Assembly: GCA_002351705.1 (NCBI GenBank)
Contig: DEHC01000006.1
Location: forward strand, 4,811-68,810
DNA from: Gammaproteobacteria bacterium UBA2810
GTDB lineage: Bacteria > Pseudomonadota > Gammaproteobacteria > Enterobacterales > Succinivibrionaceae
Length of the DNA: 64,000 bases
Direction: 5' to 3'
Shown here: in pieces, positions 19,826-28,888 of the stretch
Numbering within the stretch: position 1 is the stretch's first letter
How the letters are laid out: each line of letters starts with the position of its first letter
Position numbers and translations under genes: made by a program
Notes under the pieces: model-generated
The model's input: only the letters and a program-made list of their open reading frames with translations
The model's database searches: none
Told to the model about the DNA's origin: nothing

Positions 19826-19943
19826 CCTGAATGCGGATCACGGATCATACGGTTCCGCGGCGGAATGCGGCTAATTTGTCCGGCAGTATCCGCAAAGCGC
19901 TCCGTATCCCGCTTTATTGCTCTAAGTGACAGGAGAATTTCAA

Positions 19944-20306
19944 ATGGCCGAAGAGACAGTATTCACGAAGATTATCACCGGAAAGATTCCCTCGAAGCTT
20001 CTTTATCATGACGATCTCGTTTCCGCCTTCAGGGACATCAGCCCAAAGGCGCCGGTGCATATCCTGATTGTCCCGAACAAGCCTATCCCCTCGGTCAACG
20101 ATGTGGCTCCCGAGGACGAGCCTGCCATCGGCAGGATGTTTTCCGTCGCAAGGAAGCTTGCCGCAGATGAGGGCATTGCCGCAGACGGCTACAGGCTCAT
20201 CGTCAACGTCGGCAAAAACGGCGGGCAGGAGGTTCCTCACCTCCATATGCACCTTCTCGGCGGGCAGGTCATGGGAGCACTCGGTTTCAGGGGGAATGGT
20301 GAATAA
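19944..20306 (+). CDS. hinT: HIT-family purine nucleoside phosphoramidase HinT
   Basis: This 120-residue enzyme hydrolyses AMP-lysine and other adenosine 5'-phosphoramidates. The catalytic histidine triad is 'HLHMHLLGG' near the C terminus, and '[16 protein letters not shown]' is conserved. An AGGAGA ribosome site sits 8 bases before ATG 19944; an in-frame GTG at 19926 is not used. As in E. coli (hinT-ycfL-lpoB), genes for small lipoproteins follow, and the next gene overlaps its end. Confidence 0.95.
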   Translation: MAEETVFTKIITGKIPSKLLYHDDLVSAFRDISPKAPVHILIVPNKPIPSVNDVAPEDEPAIGRMFSVARKLAADEGIAADGYRLIVNVGKNGGQEVPHLHMHLLGGQVMGALGFRGNGE

Positions 20307-21174
20307 GATTCATTGCGGGCTTATAGCAGCAGCCTCTGCGGCAGTGCTGTTTCTGGACGGATGCTCCACGCTTTCAGCCATTTTCCCCAGGAGGCGCGAT
20401 CCGGGGGCCCTGGAGATCGTAAGCCTCAGCGAGCCAGCGGCAAAGAACACCGTTGACAGGCAGTCAGCAGGGTCAGGTGCGGCTTCCGCCGGAAATACGT
20501 CCGGAAAGACACAGGCCTCCTCGGGGAAGGCCTCGGCTGCTGATGACATTCCTCTTTACGGAAGCAGCGGCACTCTGCCTGCGGCAGGTCCGGAACCGGC
20601 GGCTGAATCATCAGGCGGCATCGAGATCATAGACTCGCATGAGAGCCAGGTTTCTTCGGCAGCCCCCCTGCCGGCTGAAACAGTGAAAACGGAGCAGAAG
20701 CCGGCAGCCGCTGCTCCTGCCGGAAAGACTCAGTCTCCCGCACCGGCAGCTGAAAATTACGGGGAGGATTCAAAGCTTCTCCGGGCATCGTCAATCCTGG
20801 TCAAAAAGGGAATCAGCACCGCCGGATCAGGCTCGATCTATATCGAGAGGATAGCGGTCGACCCTCCTTACAAGCATGATACCAGGGCCCTTACTGCTGC
20901 CGTCGAGAAGCAGATCCGTGACTCCGGGAAGTTCACGCTGGCTGACAGCAGGGCAGTCTCCAATATCAGGGGCTCGCTTGAGTATCAGAACGTATCGGGC
21001 GGCAACTGGGCGAGCCTCATAAAGCTAGCGAAGTCCCAGAATATCGACAAGGCCTTCTACGGGGCCATGGGCTCCACTGGAGACTCCCTTTATCTTGACT
21101 ATTCAATAATAGACGTGAAGTCCGGCGCCATCCTCTGGGAGGACACCGTTCACGTGGACGGAGCCGCGCGCTGA
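20299..21174 (+). CDS. lpoB: LpoB-like lipoprotein, probable activator of penicillin-binding protein 1B
   Basis: The approximately 291-residue product has a lipoprotein signal ('[10 protein letters not shown]'). About 150 residues rich in Ala, Pro, Ser and Lys follow, then a C-terminal domain of about 125 residues. That domain, with '[19 protein letters not shown]', 'GSLEYQN', '[16 protein letters not shown]' and '[11 protein letters not shown]', follows the pattern of the LpoB/YcfM family, whose E. coli member reaches through peptidoglycan to stimulate PBP1b. The gene order hinT-lpoB supports this. GTG 20299 (GGGGGA 5 bases before) or ATG 20296; it overlaps the hinT end. The linker is longer than in E. 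coli LpoB (213 residues in total). Confidence 0.7.
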   Translation: MNKIHCGLIAAASAAVLFLDGCSTLSAIFPRRRDPGALEIVSLSEPAAKNTVDRQSAGSGAASAGNTSGKTQASSGKASAADDIPLYGSSGTLPAAGPEPAAESSGGIEIIDSHESQVSSAAPLPAETVKTEQKPAAAAPAGKTQSPAPAAENYGEDSKLLRASSILVKKGISTAGSGSIYIERIAVDPPYKHDTRALTAAVEKQIRDSGKFTLADSRAVSNIRGSLEYQNVSGGNWASLIKLAKSQNIDKAFYGAMGSTGDSLYLDYSIIDVKSGAILWEDTVHVDGAAR

Positions 21175-21175
21175 T

Positions 21176-22042
21176 TTGAAGTTAGGCATATTTCGTTCCG
21201 GCGGGCGCATGCCCGCCGTTTTTCTCGCTGTCCTGCTCTCCTCGTCCCTTCTCTCGGGCTGCCTGGTCAGGTTCATGTACGACTGGCTCGACGTCTATGC
21301 TGCATGGAAGATTGACGACTACTTCGACATAACAAGGAGCCAGAAGAGCTCCCTGTACTCGGAGCTCGACACCATAATTGCCTGGCACAGGAAAAGCGAG
21401 CTGTCGAAGTACTCGGCATTTCTCAGGGAAATCTCAGCCGCGGCAGAGAAGCCTCTCTCCGAGGCGCAGGTGGGGGATTTCCTGGATCGGGCGTACGGGA
21501 TGTCAAGGGTTCTCCTGCAGCATTCGGCCCCGTCGATGAACCGTCTCGCGGCCGAGCTTACCGATGATCAGATCGCATCCTATGTGCTCGACCGGACCAG
21601 GCACCAGCAGAACGACCGCAAGGACTTCATGCAGGACAGCGGGGTCAAGGCCCACAGGAAATTCAAGAAGCAGCTTGTCTCCTCGCTGGAGTATACGCTC
21701 GGCGGCATCGAGCCGTCGCAGCAGTACTATGTAGACACGCTGGCCGGCTGGTACGTGATTATCTATCCGAAATGGCTCGAGTATGAGGAGCTCTGGGTGA
21801 ACGAGCTGGCGAGGACCTTCAGGGAGCGCGGCACTCCGGCTTTCGAGAAGGATATCATCCTCCTTTTCCTGAACGCTCCGGAACTCGGCGGCGGAAAGTA
21901 CTCCGGGTTCATCCGGATGTATAATGACAAGCTTGTGAGATGGATCTCGGATTTTTCCGCGCGTCTCACGCCGGAGCAGCGAGAGCATTTCAGGGAAAGG
22001 CTTGATGATCTGGCCGACGAGCTTGATTCGATCGGGCGCTAG
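21176..22042 (+). CDS. DUF6279-like lipoprotein
   Basis: The product of up to 288 residues has a lipoprotein signal with lipobox 'LLSGC' near residue 29. The mature part is mostly helical with 'MYDWLDVYAAWKIDDYFDIT' right after the Cys and 'LTPEQREHFRERLDDLADEL' at the end. This pattern is what I recall for DUF6279 lipoproteins of gammaproteobacteria, whose function is unknown. Start: TTG 21176, one base after the lpoB stop, gives a normal signal peptide with basic residues; ATG 21209 would remove them. It is co-transcribed with hinT and lpoB, so an envelope role is likely. Confidence 0.6.
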   Translation: MKLGIFRSGGRMPAVFLAVLLSSSLLSGCLVRFMYDWLDVYAAWKIDDYFDITRSQKSSLYSELDTIIAWHRKSELSKYSAFLREISAAAEKPLSEAQVGDFLDRAYGMSRVLLQHSAPSMNRLAAELTDDQIASYVLDRTRHQQNDRKDFMQDSGVKAHRKFKKQLVSSLEYTLGGIEPSQQYYVDTLAGWYVIIYPKWLEYEELWVNELARTFRERGTPAFEKDIILLFLNAPELGGGKYSGFIRMYNDKLVRWISDFSARLTPEQREHFRERLDDLADELDSIGR

Positions 22043-22116
22043 GCTCCGTTTTTTTCAGTCCAGCCGGTCCCGGCACCAGCACGGGATCGGAAATATACAA
22101 AGGGTTTGGCAATCAC

Positions 22117-25100
22117 ATGATTCCTGCACTTACAAACGTACCTGGGATTGATCCGGAATACCAGGCATTCTTTTCAGCACTGAAAGAAGCCGGTTTCACC
22201 GGCGATATCGAGACATCTTTCTCCTCAAGGCTTGCAGTGGCCACCGACAACAGCGTCTACCAGTGGCTGCCACAGGGAGCAGTATTCCCGAAAAGCAGCG
22301 ATGATGTGGTCTGCCTTGTGAAGCTGGTTTCAGATCCCAAGTTCCGCAAAGTGAGGTTCACCCCGCGCGGCGGCGGCACCGGCACGAACGGTCAGTCGCT
22401 CAACAGCGGAATCGTCGTTGATCTGTCCCGCCATATGACTGCCATTCTCGAGCACAACGCCGAGGAGCACTGGGTTAGGGTGCAGCCGGGCGTAATCAAG
22501 GATGATCTCAACTCCAGGATAAAATCGACCGGCTATTTCTTCTCGCCCGATCTCTCCACGAGCAACAGGGCGACTATAGGCGGCATGATCAGCACCGACG
22601 CATCAGGACAGGGAGCAAGGCGCTACGGCCGCACCTCAAGGCATGTGCTCTCCGTATCGGTCGTGCTGATGGACGGGACTCTCGCCGAATTCTCGCCGAA
22701 GTCCGGAAGCGCGCTCAGGGAAAAGCTCGGGCTCAAGACCTTCGAGGGGGATCTCTACCGTATTGTCTACGGCATAGCCAAGGGCAGAAGGGCGGAGATA
22801 GAGAAAACCTTCCCGGATCTCAACCGTTTCCTCACCGGATATGATCTGAAGCACGTCTATGATCCCGAGACCGACACGCTTGATCTCTCGAGGATCATCT
22901 GCGGAAGCGAGGGCACCCTTGCCTTCATTGTCGAGGCAAAGCTCGATCTGACCAAAATCCCCGCATTCCGCGCTCTGGTCAATGTCAAGTATGACAGTTT
23001 TGACTCGGCCCTGAGGAACGCGCCGCTCATGATGAAGGCTGACGCACTCTCGGTCGAGACCGTTGACTCCAAGGTCCTTAACCTCGCGAAGAGCGACATT
23101 GTCTGGTACCAGGTCAAGGACCTTATAAAAGAGGTGCCTGGCAAGGATCTCCAGGGCATCAACATCGTCGAGTTCTCCGGGGATGACGAGGAGCACCAGA
23201 ACGAGCTCGTGGAGAGCCTCTGCCGCAGGCTTGACCAGCAGATGGAGCGAGGAGAGGCCGGAGTCATCGGCTACCAGACCTGCAAGGATCTTCCGAGCAT
23301 CCTCTCGGTATACGCGATGAGGAAGAAGTCCGTCGGGCTCCTCGGCAAGGCTCCTGGAGACGCGAAGCCTATCCCGTTCACCGAGGATACTGCGGTTCCC
23401 CCCGAGCACCTCGCCGACTACATCCTGGAGTTTCGCGCGCTGCTTGACTCATATCACCTCAAGTACGGCATGTTCGGCCACATTGACTGCGGCGTTCTGC
23501 ACGTAAGGCCGGCGCTTGACATGACTGATCCAGAACAGGAGAAGACTCTCCGGAGAATCTCGGACCGCATGGTCGAGCTCACCAAGAAGTACGGCGGTCT
23601 GATGTGGGGCGAGCACGGCAGGGGATTCAGGAGCGAGTACGGTCCGAAGTATTTCGGGGATCTCTATCCGGAGCTCCGTAAAATAAAGAAGGCCTTTGAC
23701 CCGGACAACAGGCTGAATCCCGGGAAGATTGCGGTTCCCGAAGGGAATGACGAGAAGCTCGTGTCCGTTGACTTCCAGAAGCGCGGCTCCTTTGACCGCC
23801 AGATAAGCCTTGATGTGAGGCATGATTTCAGCGACGCGATGGGCTGCAACGGCAACGGCCAGTGCTTCACTTATGATCTCAACTCCCCGATGTGCCCGTC
23901 CTACAAGCTGACAAGGGACCGCCGCTTCTCCCCGAAGGGAAGATCCTCCCTTATCCGCGAATGGCTCAGGGAGCTTCAGACCAGGGGAATTGATCCGAGG
24001 GACGAGGAGCATATAAAGGACGGCCGTTCGGTCGCCGGGGTTTTCAGAAGGTTCATCAACACGCTCGCCCTTAAAAGCGGGACAAAGGATTTCTCCAGGG
24101 AAGTATGGGATGCCATGCAGGAGTGCCTCGCCTGCAAGGCCTGCGCAAGCCAGTGCCCGGTGAAGGTCGATGTCTCTAACTTCAGGGCAAGGTTCCTCAA
24201 TATCTACTACCAGCGCTACTCAAGGCCTCTCAAGGACATGATAGTGCGCAATATCGAGAAGACAGTGCCCCTCGCCGCCTCGTTCCCGAGGCTGATGAAC
24301 GCGCTCACGCTCAACCCCGTCTCGGATTTCCTCACAAGGAAAATCGTAGGCTTCGCGGATGCTCCTGCAATGAGCTATCCGGCTCTCCCGGCACTCCTCG
24401 CTGAGCTCGGCATTGAGACCATCAGGGAGCCCGAGAGGCTCGGGCAGCTCCCTGAGGAGGAGCGCAAAAAGAGCATACTCTTCGTCGAGGACGCCTTCAC
24501 CCGCGTCTATGACGCTCCGGTTGTGGCGCATTTCCTGAAGCTCGTGAAGCTCCTCGGCTTCAGGCCGTATGTCCTCCGCTACCTGCCGAACGGCAAGACC
24601 CAGCACGTAAAGGGCTTCCTTCACGAGTTCTACGGCACGGCCCTCCGCGCCGCCGGATTCCTTAACAGTGTGTCTGCCTACGGCATTCCGCTCGTGGGTC
24701 TCGATCCGGCAATGGTCATATGCTACCGCGATGAGTATACGAGAGTCCTGAAGGACCTCCGAGGAGACTTCAATGTCATGCTCCCGCAGGAGTGGCTGCT
24801 GTCGGTGCTCGATCAGATCCCGGCAAAGCCAGTCCCTGAAAATGCCGAGACATATTACCTTCTTGCACACTGCCAAGAGCGCACGCTTATTCCCTCGACC
24901 CACGCTGACTGGGAGAAGATCCTCTCCCGCTTCGGGGTAAGGCTCAAGGCTGTTCCTGTCGGATGCTGCGGCATGGCTGGCATCTACGGCCATGACTCAT
25001 CGCACCTCGAGCAGTCAAAGAAGCTCTACTCCATGAGCTGGGGGCCTGTTATCAGCAAATACGGTGTTGATCACTGCGTCGCCACCGGCTACTCCTGCAG

Positions 25101-25194
25101 ATCCCAGGTTTACCGTATGGAGGACAGGGCCGTCATGCTGCATCCCCTCGAACTTGCCCTGAAGGCAATTGAGAAGCAGGAAGCGGCAGGGTAA
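22117..25194 (+). CDS. ydiJ: YdiJ-type FAD-linked oxidase / D-2-hydroxyacid dehydrogenase with Fe-S domain
   Basis: This 1025-residue protein is colinear with E. coli YdiJ (1018). The N-terminal VAO-type FAD domain has 'TPRGGGTGTNGQSLN' and 'STSNRATIGGMISTDASGQG'. A FAD-oxidase C domain follows ('YGMFGHIDCGVLHVRPALD', 'GEHGRG'), then a ferredoxin-like region with 'ECLACKACASQCPVKVD' and a further Cys-rich part ('VGCCGMAG', 'CVATGYSCRSQ'). The family oxidises D-2-hydroxy acids, with D-2-hydroxyglutarate proposed for YdiJ, passing electrons to a quinone or other carrier. It follows the lipoprotein gene by 74 bases and ends at a strong terminator. Confidence 0.92.
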   Translation: MIPALTNVPGIDPEYQAFFSALKEAGFTGDIETSFSSRLAVATDNSVYQWLPQGAVFPKSSDDVVCLVKLVSDPKFRKVRFTPRGGGTGTNGQSLNSGIVVDLSRHMTAILEHNAEEHWVRVQPGVIKDDLNSRIKSTGYFFSPDLSTSNRATIGGMISTDASGQGARRYGRTSRHVLSVSVVLMDGTLAEFSPKSGSALREKLGLKTFEGDLYRIVYGIAKGRRAEIEKTFPDLNRFLTGYDLKHVYDPETDTLDLSRIICGSEGTLAFIVEAKLDLTKIPAFRALVNVKYDSFDSALRNAPLMMKADALSVETVDSKVLNLAKSDIVWYQVKDLIKEVPGKDLQGINIVEFSGDDEEHQNELVESLCRRLDQQMERGEAGVIGYQTCKDLPSILSVYAMRKKSVGLLGKAPGDAKPIPFTEDTAVPPEHLADYILEFRALLDSYHLKYGMFGHIDCGVLHVRPALDMTDPEQEKTLRRISDRMVELTKKYGGLMWGEHGRGFRSEYGPKYFGDLYPELRKIKKAFDPDNRLNPGKIAVPEGNDEKLVSVDFQKRGSFDRQISLDVRHDFSDAMGCNGNGQCFTYDLNSPMCPSYKLTRDRRFSPKGRSSLIREWLRELQTRGIDPRDEEHIKDGRSVAGVFRRFINTLALKSGTKDFSREVWDAMQECLACKACASQCPVKVDVSNFRARFLNIYYQRYSRPLKDMIVRNIEKTVPLAASFPRLMNALTLNPVSDFLTRKIVGFADAPAMSYPALPALLAELGIETIREPERLGQLPEEERKKSILFVEDAFTRVYDAPVVAHFLKLVKLLGFRPYVLRYLPNGKTQHVKGFLHEFYGTALRAAGFLNSVSAYGIPLVGLDPAMVICYRDEYTRVLKDLRGDFNVMLPQEWLLSVLDQIPAKPVPENAETYYLLAHCQERTLIPSTHADWEKILSRFGVRLKAVPVGCCGMAGIYGHDSSHLEQSKKLYSMSWGPVISKYGVDHCVATGYSCRSQVYRMEDRAVMLHPLELALKAIEKQEAAG

Positions 25195-25239
25195 TATCAG
25201 CCGCGTCAGATGCCGCTCCGGCAACAGGGCTTATTCACG

Positions 25240-25279
25240 GCCCCGGCTTCTGGGATTCAGAAGCCGGGGCATTCTTTTC
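25240..25279 (+). terminator. Terminator after ydiJ
   Basis: A perfect 13-bp stem (25240-25252 with 25258-25270, loop of 5) followed by ATTCTTTTC. Confidence 0.85.
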
Positions 25280-25380
25280 AGAAAATGTCCCTGTGCCTCT
25301 GGGCATGACTTTTCCTGTGCGGTTCCTGCCGCTGTAATCAGGAAATTTAAAAAATTTGAGATTTGTCACAAAAATTCAAG

Positions 25381-25386
25381 TATAAT
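25381..25386 (+). promoter_or_regulatory. Promoter -10 of the DEAD-box helicase gene
   Basis: TATAAT preceded by AT-rich sequence; TTGAGA at 19 bp upstream is the best -35. Transcription from here gives a leader of about 75 bases. Confidence 0.5.
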
Positions 25387-25399
25387 CAGTCATTCCATC

Positions 25400-25459
25400 G
25401 GTGCGTGATCCCTGTGAGGGAAATAGTGCAGGGCTGGCACCATTTTCTTGAGACAGGGG
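25400..25459 (+). promoter_or_regulatory. Structured leader of the DEAD-box helicase gene with alternative pairings
   Basis: GGTGC (25400-25404) pairs with GCACC (25437-25441). Inside, CCCTG (25410-25414) has three possible partners: AGGG (25417-25420, giving a tight hairpin CCCT-GTG-AGGG), CAGGG (25429-25433), and CAGGG (25454-25458), which is the ribosome site. The choice could switch translation. I do not recognise a known riboswitch class. Confidence 0.4.
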
Positions 25460-25466
25460 TTAAAAA

Positions 25467-27488
25467 ATGACAGAACAGACTAACAGCGCCGGGGAGAACG
25501 CCGCGGCAGAGGCTTCAGCCGGCACAGCCGCCCCGAAGGAGAACCAGGTATCCTTCAATGACCTCGGGCTTTCGGATAAAGTCCTCCACGCGGTTACTGA
25601 TCTCGGCTTCGAGCTACCCTCAAAAATTCAGGAACGGGCCATTCCCGTCATCCTCGGGGGACATGATCTAATCGGACAGGCCCAGACCGGTACGGGAAAG
25701 ACCGCTGCGTTTGCCCTTCCTCTTCTTTCAAAGACGGATTTCACAGGAAAGGACGTCCGGATCCTGGTAATCCTTCCCACAAGGGAGCTCGCCATTCAGG
25801 TGGCCGAAGCCTTCCAGCAGTTCTCGAAGTACCTCGAGGACTTCCATGTCCTGCCGATTTACGGCGGCGCCTCATACGAGACCCAGATCCGAGCTCTCAA
25901 AAGAGGCGTGCAGGTGGTTGTCGGCACGCCCGGCCGCGTCATTGACCTGATGAAGCGCGAGAAACTCGACACCAGCCATCTTTCCGCAATTGTCCTTGAT
26001 GAGGGCGACGAGATGCTTCGCATGGGCTTCATCGATGACATCGAGTGGATCCTGAGCCAGATCCCTGAAGAGAGGCAGATGATGCTGTTCTCCGCAACCA
26101 TGCCGAAGCCGATCCGCAAGGTTGCCGAGAGGTACCTGCACAGTCCTGTCGAAATCAGGATTGAGTCGAAGACCCAGACCGCCTCGACGGTGCGCCAGCG
26201 CTACTGGCTGGTCTCCGGAATGCACAAGATTGACGCCATGGCAAGGCTGCTCGAGGTAGAGCCCTATGACGCAGTGCTCATCTTCGTGCGCACCAAGAAT
26301 GACGCAGAGGAGGTTTCCCAGAAGCTCGCGGCAAGAGGCTTTGCCTGCGACGCGCTGCACGGCGACATTCCGCAGAAGATGCGCGAGAAGATCGTTGACA
26401 AGCTGAGGAACGGACAGCTCGACATCCTCGTTGCAACTGACGTTGCAGCAAGAGGCCTTGACGTTGACCGCATCACCCATGTAATCAACTATGATATCCC
26501 CTATGACTCCGAGACCTACGTCCACCGCATCGGCAGGACCGGAAGGGCAGGCAGGGAAGGCGACGCGATCCTCTTTATCTCGCCCCGCGAGAGAAGGGCG
26601 CTCAGGACAATCGAGCAGAGCACGCATCAGAAAATCGAGCCCATGAAGATGCCGACGACCGATGACATCAACAAGCACCGCGTCGAGGCATTCAAGCAGA
26701 AGATCCTTGACGGACTGGGAGCTGACGATCTCGAGCCGTACGCAGAGATTATCGCGGAGATCCTTGAGGACGACTCGATAGATCCGACCGATCTCTGCGC
26801 AGTTCTTGCCAAGATGGCGAACGGCAACGAGCCTCTTACTATCGAAAAGCCGGCCGAGGAGCCGGAGCAGACTGACTTTGACGAGATTGACTCGGCAAGG
26901 GCCGGCCGGATGGAGAAAATCGAGCAGGAGAAGATCGAGCGCGACGGGCGCAGGCTGTCAACCGAGGCTATGCCGCTCAGGGATTTCCCTGACATAAAGA
27001 TGGTCAAGTACCGCGTCGCGGTAGGCCGCAGGGACGGAGTGAAGCCCGGGCAGATCGTAGGCGCCATCGCGAACGAGGGTGACATCGAGAGCAAGTATAT
27101 CGGACACATAGATATCTTCGGCAGCTTCTCGACGGTTGATCTCCCCGAGATGCCGGATGAGGTGCATGACATACTCGCAAGGGCGATGGTCTGCGGCAAG
27201 CCCCTCGACATCAGGGGCTATGATCAGGTTGAGGAGGACAGCGGCGAGCCGGGCCGCGGCGACTTCCCGAGAGGCGGGAGGTCGCGCCCGCGCTTCTTTT
27301 CCGAAAGGCACGGCCGGGGAGATTATTCCGACAAGGGCAGCCGAAGGGGCGGAAAGCCTGACTTCAGGGGCGATGACCGGAGGGAGCGCTCTGGCTTCAG
27401 AGGCGACAGGAAGGACCGCTTCCCGAAATCCCGTGACTTCGGCGGCCGCAGGGGATCGAGGCCCTTCAACAGATCAGGCAGCAGATAG
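25467..27488 (+). CDS. deaD: DEAD-box RNA helicase, DeaD/CsdA type, with DEGD motif II
   Basis: This 673-residue helicase unwinds RNA in ribosome assembly and cold adaptation. The core has Q motif ('GFELPSKIQERAIP'), motif I 'AQTGTGKT', Ia 'PTRELA', 'GTPGR', motif III 'SAT', 'VATDVAARGLD' and 'HRIGRTGRAG'. Motif II, residues 178-181, is D-E-G-D instead of D-E-A-D (codons GAT GAG GGC GAC at 25998). A DbpA-like RNA-binding domain ('GVKPGQIVGAI', 'SKYIGHIDIFGSFSTVDLP') and an Arg/Gly-rich tail follow. An AGGGG ribosome site is 8 bases before the ATG. The architecture is DeaD, not RhlB or SrmB. Confidence 0.93.
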   Translation: MTEQTNSAGENAAAEASAGTAAPKENQVSFNDLGLSDKVLHAVTDLGFELPSKIQERAIPVILGGHDLIGQAQTGTGKTAAFALPLLSKTDFTGKDVRILVILPTRELAIQVAEAFQQFSKYLEDFHVLPIYGGASYETQIRALKRGVQVVVGTPGRVIDLMKREKLDTSHLSAIVLDEGDEMLRMGFIDDIEWILSQIPEERQMMLFSATMPKPIRKVAERYLHSPVEIRIESKTQTASTVRQRYWLVSGMHKIDAMARLLEVEPYDAVLIFVRTKNDAEEVSQKLAARGFACDALHGDIPQKMREKIVDKLRNGQLDILVATDVAARGLDVDRITHVINYDIPYDSETYVHRIGRTGRAGREGDAILFISPRERRALRTIEQSTHQKIEPMKMPTTDDINKHRVEAFKQKILDGLGADDLEPYAEIIAEILEDDSIDPTDLCAVLAKMANGNEPLTIEKPAEEPEQTDFDEIDSARAGRMEKIEQEKIERDGRRLSTEAMPLRDFPDIKMVKYRVAVGRRDGVKPGQIVGAIANEGDIESKYIGHIDIFGSFSTVDLPEMPDEVHDILARAMVCGKPLDIRGYDQVEEDSGEPGRGDFPRGGRSRPRFFSERHGRGDYSDKGSRRGGKPDFRGDDRRERSGFRGDRKDRFPKSRDFGGRRGSRPFNRSGSR

Positions 27489-27515
27489 CGCTGAATTCCG
27501 GGGTTTGAAGCAGAC

Positions 27516-27543
27516 GGGCCGGCATATTGCCGGCCCGCTTTTT
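27516..27543 (+). terminator. Terminator after deaD
   Basis: A perfect 9-bp stem (27516-27524 with 27528-27536) followed by GCTTTTT, just before the convergent end of the RNA methyltransferase gene. Confidence 0.85.
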
Positions 27544-27563
27544 CTTTCGCTTGGAAGTGCCTC

Positions 27564-28823
27564 TCAGGCGTCCTGCTGATTCTCTTCCTTGACTGCCGGC
27601 TTTTCAAGCCTCCGGAGCCTTGCCATGAAGAACCCGTCAAAGCCGGTCTTCGACGGATAGACGTTCTTCTTTTCCTCGAGCTCCCATTCTCCCGGATGAT
27701 CATCAAGGAAGGCCTTAATCTGAAGCTCATTCTCCTCAGGCATAATCGAGCAGGTCGAATATACGAGCTTCCCGCCGGGCTTTACCATCCTGCTGTACTC
27801 GGCAAGGATTTTCTCCTGGGTATCGTATAGCTCCTTCATGTTCTCCATGCCGCTGCGCCACTTGGTCTCGGGATTGCGCTTCAGGACTCCGAGTCCTGAG
27901 CAGGGAACATCAAGGAGAACGCGGTCTGCAGATCTGTCAAGATGCTTTATGGTCTTTCCGGACTCGATGAGCCTTGTCTCGATGTTGAACGCGCCGCATC
28001 TCCTGGCCCTGAGCTTGAGATCCTTAAGCTTCCACTCCTCGACGTCCATGGCGATGATTGTGCCTTTCCCATTCATCAGGGCGGCGAGGTGCATGGTCTT
28101 GCCGCCGGAGCCGGAGCAGGCGTCTATGACGCGCATCCCTGGCTCCGCCTCAAGGAACGGAGCGATGAGCTGAGAGCCGGCGTCCTGCTGCTCGAACATG
28201 CCCTGCTTGAAGGCGAAAAGATTGAAGAGAGAAGCGTCTGTCGTTATTTCGAGCGCGTTCTCGACGCCTGGCACATCTCTGAAGCCGACCTGCGAGATGC
28301 TGAGCGAGCGCTTGAGCTCATGCATGTCAGCCTTCAGTGTATTTAGTCTGATGAAGCGCCTCGGGGCTTCGGCGAGAGCCTTCCTCTCCGCGGGCCACTT
28401 GCGCCCGAGTTCGAGATCGCCGAGCGCGTCGAGCCAGTCTGGGCAGCCGTCCCTGAGCGCCGGCATTTTCTTTGCGCGGCTGAGCTTTTCCTCGAACTTC
28501 CGGAGCTCATCGCCGTCAAGCGGGACAGCGGGCTTCTCGGCGCACTGCGGGAGACGGTTGACGAGATGCCAGATTTCGAGCATCTTCGTGATGTTTTCTG
28601 GGATCTGCTTCATGCTGAAGCTGCCGAGGAAGCAGTAATAGTTGAGCCTCCTGAATATGTCGCCGATAACTCCTATTATGAGTCCGCGCTCCGCGTTCCG
28701 GATATGCAGCTTGTTGAAATACTTCTGGTACGCCCTGTCCAGAGGAAGCTTCTCGGCTGTCGCTGCGTGGATTATCGTACCCGCTAGCCGGAACTGGAAG
28801 GCAGTAAGTGTCGTCGGTTTCAT
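27564..28823 (-). CDS. RsmB/NOP2/Sun-family RNA 5-methylcytosine methyltransferase
   Basis: This 419-residue class I SAM methyltransferase has an all-helical N-terminal region and a C-terminal catalytic domain: 'VIDACSGSGGKTMHLAA' binds SAM, 'DVPCSGLGVLKRNPETKWR' holds the Pro-Cys motif, and 'YSTCSI' holds the catalytic Cys. 'FEQQDAGSQLI' is the usual preface of the fold. The target base cannot be told; the protein is not obviously RsmB itself, and other 23S or tRNA targets are possible. ATG 28823 is chosen for its GGTGA ribosome site; the open frame extends to 29063 into yfbR. It follows yfbR by 65 bases. Confidence 0.82.
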   Translation of the reverse strand: MKPTTLTAFQFRLAGTIIHAATAEKLPLDRAYQKYFNKLHIRNAERGLIIGVIGDIFRRLNYYCFLGSFSMKQIPENITKMLEIWHLVNRLPQCAEKPAVPLDGDELRKFEEKLSRAKKMPALRDGCPDWLDALGDLELGRKWPAERKALAEAPRRFIRLNTLKADMHELKRSLSISQVGFRDVPGVENALEITTDASLFNLFAFKQGMFEQQDAGSQLIAPFLEAEPGMRVIDACSGSGGKTMHLAALMNGKGTIIAMDVEEWKLKDLKLRARRCGAFNIETRLIESGKTIKHLDRSADRVLLDVPCSGLGVLKRNPETKWRSGMENMKELYDTQEKILAEYSRMVKPGGKLVYSTCSIMPEENELQIKAFLDDHPGEWELEEKKNVYPSKTGFDGFFMARLRRLEKPAVKEENQQDA

Positions 28824-28888
28824 GTTTTTCACCGTGCTGTTAGGATTAACGCAGGAATTCTGCAATATTATAGCTGTCCGAGTCCGGA

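Larger units (their letters stand above)
19514..19943. other. Intergenic region between divergent MCP2 and hinT (430 bp)
   Basis: Holds the candidate sigma-28 element of MCP2 (19672-19690), two small terminator-like hairpins (near 19702-19722 and 19764-19787) and the hinT -10 (19820-19825) with a leader of about 110 bases. ORFs crossing this region lack ribosome sites. Confidence 0.5.

Noticed and set aside
19697..20011. Plus-strand ORF of 104 codons upstream of hinT
   Set aside because: It overlaps the hinT promoter and start in another frame and has no ribosome site.
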